Source: Candidatus Berkelbacteria bacterium (GTDB lineage: Bacteria; Patescibacteriota; UBA1384; VFKW01). Taken from it: a DNA stretch of 6,594 nucleotides. The number at the start of each line of letters is the position of its first letter. Within the stretch, counting starts at the first letter, position 1. Below the pieces are notes generated by a model. The model was not told the DNA's origin. It was given only the letters and a program-made list of their open reading frames with translations, and did no database searches. Shown here piece after piece: positions 1-2,972 of the stretch. A program made the translations under genes and the position numbers. The stretch spans positions 1-6,594 of the forward strand of contig VFKW01000180.1 of NCBI GenBank assembly GCA_009885355.1. The letters are read 5' to 3'.

Positions 1-8
1 CTACACGA

Positions 9-132
9 CTTCTCCTGAAGCGTAAAAAAGGTTCTTCTCTTCCAGAAAAATAAAACTCGTCAAGCATGAGCTTGACTCAGACACTTAGTTTTCACGTGGC
101 AAGAGAAGAACCTTTTTTACTTTCTGCAGAAG
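9..132. repeat. Long inverted repeat with nested hairpin
   Basis: GTAAAAAAGGTTCTTCTCTT at 22-41 is the exact reverse complement of 101-120, giving a perfect 20-bp stem. The pairing continues imperfectly outwards (CTTCTCCTGAAGC at 9-21 against CTTCTGCAGAAA read on the minus strand at 121-132). Within the 59-nt loop, AAAACT (52-57) can pair with AGTTTT (87-92), and GTCAAGC-ATGA-GCTTGAC (59-76) forms a perfect 7-bp hairpin at the tip. The whole could extrude as a cruciform or fold as one long RNA hairpin. It does not look like a standard terminator because the loop is long and the T-run lies within the stem. Confidence 0.8.
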
Positions 133-164
133 CAGAGGACCATTGATAGAATGATATATTTTGA

Positions 165-313
165 CTTCCTGGAAAAGGGAGAGAGCACCAGGCCACATTT
201 CAGGTTGATCTTTGGGTTTTTGAAGTGGATAATTATTTTTTCGCGATTTATATAGAGAGAACCAGGAATCTCTTTGGGAGTGAAAGCTATTTTCTCCTTC
301 CTGGAAAAGGGAG
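165..313 (+). repeat. Pair of 17-nt direct repeats
   Basis: CTTCCTGGAAAAGGGAG occurs exactly at 165-181 and again at 297-313, 132 bp apart, each preceded by a short T-rich stretch. Its core TTCCTGGAA is itself an imperfect palindrome. The second copy can pair with CCAGGAA at 262-268 to make a hairpin. Two copies with unlike spacing do not make a CRISPR array. They may be duplicated protein-binding sites or remnants of a repeated element. Confidence 0.6.
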
Positions 314-357
314 TTGATTGTTAGACTGCCCTCTACCTGATCGGGGGATGATGAAAT

Positions 358-528
358 AGGTTTTTCAGCGGTCTCGTCTATATACATATATAACGTCACC
401 ACTTGTCCGCTATCGCGGATAGGTGGTGACGTTTACAGAGAGAATTAAGTTAGACGAATGAAAACCATGGAAGAGAGTATGAGATTGAAAACAGGTTGAA
501 GCTTTGTATAAAGACCGCAGAAAAACCT
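358..528. repeat. 17-bp inverted repeat enclosing a hairpin
   Basis: AGGTTTTTCAGCGGTCT at 358-374 matches the reverse complement of 512-528 (AGACCGCAGAAAAACCT) at 16 of 17 positions. The two arms enclose the strong hairpin at 392-433. A related string, TTTTTTAGCGGTC, reappears at 691-703. The right arm overlaps AAACCTAAT (523-531), which can instead pair perfectly with ATTAGGTTT at 597-605, so two folds using the same segment exclude each other. Confidence 0.65.
392..433 (+). other. Strong 19-bp RNA-type hairpin
   Basis: AACGTCACCAC (392-402) pairs perfectly with GTGGTGACGTT (423-433). The stem continues without interruption through 403-410 and 415-422 to a TATC tetraloop, giving 19 pairs. 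Two of the inner pairs are U-G and G-U wobbles if the plus strand is transcribed; on the minus strand they would be A-C mismatches. That asymmetry favours a plus-strand RNA. No U-tract follows, so it is not an intrinsic terminator. Confidence 0.65.
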
Positions 529-556
529 AATTAAGAAGGTAAGAAATATTAATATT

Positions 557-595
557 GTTCGAGCCCTGCCTACCGGCAGGCAGGTTGTCGAGAAC
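557..595 (-). repeat. Palindromic repeat, TTCTCGAC/GCTCGAA family, copy A
   Basis: Read on the minus strand this begins with TTCTCGAC (594-587) and ends with GCTCGAA (564-558), the same outer arms as the copies at 608-697 and 2778-2822. The core (565-584) is CCTGCCTACCGGCAGGCAGG, one base away from the perfect palindrome at 2936-2955. The outer arms pair imperfectly with each other. It is enclosed by AAACCTAAT/ATTAGGTTT (523-531/597-605). Confidence 0.6.
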
Positions 596-607
596 TATTA
601 GGTTTAT

Positions 608-697
608 ACTTCTCGACTCGCTTAGACCCAAGGGGTCCCCGTTGGGGCTCGCCCCGAAGGGGCCACTTAGTGGCTCGAAGAATAATTGGATTTTTTA
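608..697 (+). repeat. Palindromic repeat, TTCTCGAC/GCTCGAA family, copy B
   Basis: The element opens with ACTTCTCGACTC (608-619) and closes with GCTCGAAGAATAATT (673-687) followed by a T-run and AG. All of these are shared with the copy at 2778-2822. Its core is longer and different: a run of alternating GGGG and CCCC blocks (about 627-664) able to form several small hairpins such as GGGG-CTCG-CCCC. The string AAGGGGTCCC in this core (630-639) recurs upstream of the PEP synthase gene at 5790-5799. The hairpin plus T-run could act as a weak terminator for plus-strand transcription. Confidence 0.6.
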
Positions 698-780
698 GCG
701 GTCACTGTATAGTCTTGTTTTTTTTAGTTGAGTTACATAAAGACGCGGTAGTTCTCGAATTCACATCACAATCGTGAGTA

Positions 781-809
781 TGGACAAAGTTATTTGGATA
801 TGGTACAAT
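781..809 (+). promoter_or_regulatory. Sigma70-type promoter for the 291-aa protein
   Basis: TGGACA (781-786, 5 of 6 to TTGACA) lies 17 bp before TACAAT (804-809, 5 of 6 to TATAAT). The -10 box is extended by TGG at 801-803. The predicted start near 816 leaves a leader of about 47 nt. A small palindrome TCAC-AATC-GTGA (766-777) sits just upstream of the -35 box and might be an operator, though that is weak. Confidence 0.6.
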
Positions 810-862
810 GTTGTCGCATTAGAAATACTACAAATACGAAAAAGGGGAGGATGGAATAGCGT

Positions 863-1738
863 ATGCATTGTGAAAGTAATGGAAGTAATGACACTGAATG
901 TAATGGATTTATATTGAGGGGGTACGTTAAACCTGGAGAGAGCTCGTTGAAAAGGTTTGATCAACTTCTAGCTTCGGTTAAATCCCTGAAGCCGAAAACT
1001 TCATCAAATGAGGTTGCGCGGTTGCGCAGAATTCTAATTTCTTTCGCCGATTTCCTCTGGTGTGCAAATCTGGCAGAACAGAGAGTTGCCGCTGTTGAAG
1101 CTAATATGGCGGCTCAGGCTGCTCTTGAAGCCGATCAGGCAGCGGAAGTAGCAAGGAAGGCAATAGAAGCAGCTAAAGCAGCTGGAGAAAAGCCTGCTCG
1201 AAAGCCACGCATGAGTGCGAGGGCCAAACAAAAGGTCGCGGATGAAGCTGAAGCGATGAAGAAACGAGCTGAGCTTGATCATAAAGAGAGATTAGCTGAA
1301 ACCTACTTTGAAATCGCGCATGAAGTGGCAGAAGCGGCATGCATACTGTTCAACAGCTGGCCGATAGAAGTGACTCGGATGGTACTGAATCATCTGATGA
1401 ACTTCAATCTGATTTCTGGGAACTCAAGCTCGATGGAGAAAGCTTACGATGATCTCAGAATATTGATTAAACAGATCGATACTGTGTATTGTGAAGGATG
1501 GGCAGTTGAGCGGATCGGAGTTCCTGACGCAAACGGTCGTTTGGAAGATGGCTATATAATAGCCACCGAGGATCACCGCAATGTGGCAAAATGTGCCGAG
1601 GCTGAAAACAGGACGCGGCGCAGTATATATGATCTACTAGAGCTGCTGAAATCAAAAAGGGAAAATCCCGATAAAACAAATTCCCACCCTTACGGCATAA
1701 TAATTATTGGGGGAAAACCTCAAAACCCCGGCGACTAG
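863..1738 (+). CDS. Hypothetical Ala-rich helical protein, 291 aa
   Basis: I do not recognise this protein. The ATG at 863 was chosen because GGGGAGG lies at 844-850, although the 12-nt spacing is long; the nearer ATG at 851 runs straight into a stop. Residues 67-150 form one long charged, Ala-rich and probably helical or coiled-coil segment with a basic break (KPARKPRMSARAKQK, about 110-124). The C-terminal half (about 145-265) is also predicted helical but more ordinary in composition, and the end is a short hydrophobic stretch (GIIIIGG, 278-284). There is no signal peptide or membrane span, so it is probably cytosolic. Six cysteines (3, 13, 67, 160, 210, 244) are scattered without a metal-binding pattern. 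The gene stands alone, with its own promoter and terminator, next to a repeat-rich region. It also looks less AT-rich than the acyltransferase gene, so recent transfer is possible. No function is assigned. Confidence 0.8.
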   Translation: MHCESNGSNDTECNGFILRGYVKPGESSLKRFDQLLASVKSLKPKTSSNEVARLRRILISFADFLWCANLAEQRVAAVEANMAAQAALEADQAAEVARKAIEAAKAAGEKPARKPRMSARAKQKVADEAEAMKKRAELDHKERLAETYFEIAHEVAEAACILFNSWPIEVTRMVLNHLMNFNLISGNSSSMEKAYDDLRILIKQIDTVYCEGWAVERIGVPDANGRLEDGYIIATEDHRNVAKCAEAENRTRRSIYDLLELLKSKRENPDKTNSHPYGIIIIGGKPQNPGD

Positions 1739-1763
1739 ATGCATTAATCATTTTCAACACAAG

Positions 1764-1790
1764 GACTGGGTTTCGACCCAGTCTATTTTT
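1764..1790 (+). terminator. Intrinsic terminator after the 291-aa protein gene
   Basis: GACTGGGT (1764-1771), loop TTCG, then ACCCAGTC (1776-1783) form a perfect 8-bp stem with a stable UUCG-type tetraloop. TATTTTT follows. It begins 26 nt after the stop codon. Confidence 0.9.
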
Positions 1791-1830
1791 ATATTTAATT
1801 TTTTCTATATTCAACGCTCGTTTTTTAAAG

Positions 1831-1841
1831 TATGGTATAGA
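1831..1841 (+). promoter_or_regulatory. Possible extended -10 promoter for acyltransferase
   Basis: TATGGTATAGA contains an extended -10 motif (TGG before TATAGA, 4 of 6 to consensus). No good -35 box is seen at the right distance. It lies between the upstream terminator and the ATG at 1886, where a promoter is required if the gene is transcribed alone. Confidence 0.3.
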
Positions 1842-1885
1842 GAGATTTCAGCTTGTTTTCAGTTTGATTTAATAGGGTAAAAGAT

Positions 1886-2755
1886 ATGAATAAAAAAAGA
1901 GTAATTTTGCTGGATATATTACGCTTGGTGGCGATCGGGATGGTTGTGATTGGCCATTTGGGGCAGAAATTGGGAAATGAGTGGGGACGGTTTTTTGGCT
2001 GGCCTGATTTTTATTACGTTTCAATCGGTGGCGCAGGGGTGACGATTTTTTTGATCTTGAGCGGAATGGCGCTGGAATTGAGCTATGGAAATAAAAAAAT
2101 AGATTTGAAAAAATATATTTTGGGACGCTTGCGCCGGATTTATCCAGTTTATTGGTTGTCGCTTGGATTGGCAATTTTGATCGGCTTATTTGATAATTCA
2201 ATCAAGTTGAATTTTAAGATGATATTGTGGAATGCAACTGGACTACAGGTTTATAGCGGGCATAAATGGGAAGGTTTTATAAATCCGGTGAGTTGGTTTA
2301 TCGGATTGATTGTTGCACTATATTTTATCTTTCCATTTCTTAGCTCACTCATGTCAAGGCGGAAAAATATATGGCTATTTATCTTGTTTTTAGTCAGTTT
2401 TGGATCGAGATGGCTAGTTGGAAAATATTGGCATGGAGAATATCGGCCGATTGACTGGTTTGTGTTATGTAGAATATTTGAATTTTCTCTGGGGATTTGG
2501 ATCATGAAAACTAAAATATTGAATGTAAATATGGGTAAAATACGGCTCCCGATTTTTGAAAAGCAGATTATATTTTTATCAAATATCTCATTTGCGATTT
2601 TTTTGGTGCATTTGCCGCTTTTGAATTATTTTGTAAAAGATAAAAGTAATTGGCAGATAATGATTTTTCTTTTGGCGACGGTGAGTTTGGGGATGGCGAT
2701 TTATGTGATTGATCGCTGGATATTGTATTGGTGGAAAATACAAGTTAAAATTTGA
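1886..2755 (+). CDS. Membrane acyltransferase, acyltransferase-3 family
   Basis: This is an integral membrane O-acyltransferase of the acyltransferase-3 (OafA/YrhL-like) family, which transfers acetyl or other acyl groups to sugars of surface polysaccharides, glycolipids or peptidoglycan. The family signatures are all present: LDILRLVAIGMVVIGH in the first membrane helix with the conserved R13 and catalytic-type H24; GVTIFLILSGMAL (51-63); RLRRIYPVYWL (81-91) on the cytoplasmic side; SWFIG...YFIFPF (136-151); and SNISFAIFLVHLPLL (232-246) near the end. Roughly nine hydrophobic spans can be counted. At 289 residues it is shorter than the usual 340-380, with no extra C-terminal SGNH domain, but it has no internal break. 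The start has a modest Shine-Dalgarno (AGGGT, 1874-1878). The substrate cannot be read from the sequence, and no polysaccharide genes are in view. It ends with TGA. Confidence 0.88.
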   Translation: MNKKRVILLDILRLVAIGMVVIGHLGQKLGNEWGRFFGWPDFYYVSIGGAGVTIFLILSGMALELSYGNKKIDLKKYILGRLRRIYPVYWLSLGLAILIGLFDNSIKLNFKMILWNATGLQVYSGHKWEGFINPVSWFIGLIVALYFIFPFLSSLMSRRKNIWLFILFLVSFGSRWLVGKYWHGEYRPIDWFVLCRIFEFSLGIWIMKTKILNVNMGKIRLPIFEKQIIFLSNISFAIFLVHLPLLNYFVKDKSNWQIMIFLLATVSLGMAIYVIDRWILYWWKIQVKI

Positions 2756-2777
2756 GTTATAAGGTATTTGGTTTTTT

Positions 2778-2822
2778 ACTTCTCGACTCTCCGCCAGCCG
2801 GCGGATCGCTCGAAGAATAATT
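2778..2822 (+). repeat. Palindromic repeat, TTCTCGAC/GCTCGAA family, copy C
   Basis: The element opens with ACTTCTCGACTC (2778-2789) and closes with GCTCGAAGAATAATT (2808-2822), identical to the ends of the copy at 608-697, and is again followed by a short T-run and AG. The core here is a different hairpin, TCCGCC-AGCC-GGCGGA (2790-2805). It lies 22 bp after the acyltransferase stop and may help end that transcript. Confidence 0.65.
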
Positions 2823-2850
2823 AAGTTTTTAGGGTGCGGCTGACACCTAG

Positions 2851-2884
2851 ATTGCCACGACCAGCTTGCGGCTGGTCTCGCAAT
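2851..2884. repeat. Intergenic hairpin, ATTGC...GCAAT type
   Basis: GACCAGC (2859-2865) and GCTGGTC (2871-2877) form a 7-bp stem, closed further out by ATTGC (2851-2855) and GCAAT (2880-2884). From memory, intergenic palindromes of the form GATTGCCACG...CGCAATGAC with varied centres recur in many environmental bacterial genomes. This looks like one of them, but I cannot search for it here. Confidence 0.55.
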
Positions 2885-2890
2885 GACAAC

Positions 2891-2919
2891 AAAATACCCC
2901 CGACTCGCGGGGGTATTTT
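2891..2919. terminator. Bidirectional intrinsic terminator
   Basis: AAAATACCCCCG (2891-2902) pairs perfectly over 12 bp with CGGGGGTATTTT (2908-2919) around a 5-nt loop. The A-run on one side and T-run on the other let it work on both strands. It sits between the convergent acyltransferase and PEP synthase genes. The T-run is better on the plus strand (TATTTTTGATTT) than on the minus strand. Confidence 0.88.
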
Positions 2920-2935
2920 TGATTTGCAAGCTAAA

Positions 2936-2955
2936 CCTGCCTGCCGGCAGGCAGG
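2936..2955. repeat. Perfect 20-bp GC-rich palindrome
   Basis: CCTGCCTGCCGGCAGGCAGG is a perfect palindrome lying 17 bp beyond the stop codon of the PEP synthase gene. The same sequence with one base changed forms the core of the repeat at 557-595, so it is a dispersed element that appears both alone and inside another repeat. Confidence 0.75.
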
Positions 2956-2972
2956 GCTTGGGCTACACAATA

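Larger units (their letters stand above)
1..862. other. Gene-free region rich in inverted repeats
   Basis: No open frame here has a convincing ribosome binding site and protein-like composition. The stretch contains instead a series of inverted and direct repeats, described in separate entries (9-132, 165-313, 358-528, 392-433, 557-595, 608-697). Smaller palindromes are also visible, for example CTGC-AGAA-GCAG at 124-135 and AATATTAATATT at 545-556. A T-run at 717-725 follows the last repeat. The final part holds the promoter of the next gene. It could be a structured non-coding RNA locus, a cluster of small palindromic mobile elements inserted beside each other, or both. The sequence alone does not decide. 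Confidence 0.6.

Noticed and set aside
165..313. CRISPR-like repeat pair
   Set aside because: There are only two 17-nt copies, separated by 115 nt of non-spacer-like sequence, with no cas genes and no further units.
85..402. 105-codon open frame on the minus strand with a GTG start
   Set aside because: It has no Shine-Dalgarno, its start lies inside the 392-433 hairpin, and its 3' end is one arm of the 20-bp inverted repeat. The similar peptide pieces inside it come from the 17-nt DNA direct repeat.
392..433. AAC...GTT inverted repeat as a possible integron attC site
   Set aside because: The flanking bases do not fit RYYYAAC and GTTRRRY, there are no extrahelical bases in the stem, and no integrase or cassette gene is in view.
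557..584. GTTCGAGCCC, resembling a tRNA T-loop
   Set aside because: The flanks do not form a T-arm or an acceptor stem of the right size. The string is part of the palindromic repeat at 557-595.
627..664. Possible G-quadruplex in the GGGG/CCCC block
   Set aside because: Each strand lacks four closely spaced G-runs, and the alternating G and C blocks would rather form hairpins.
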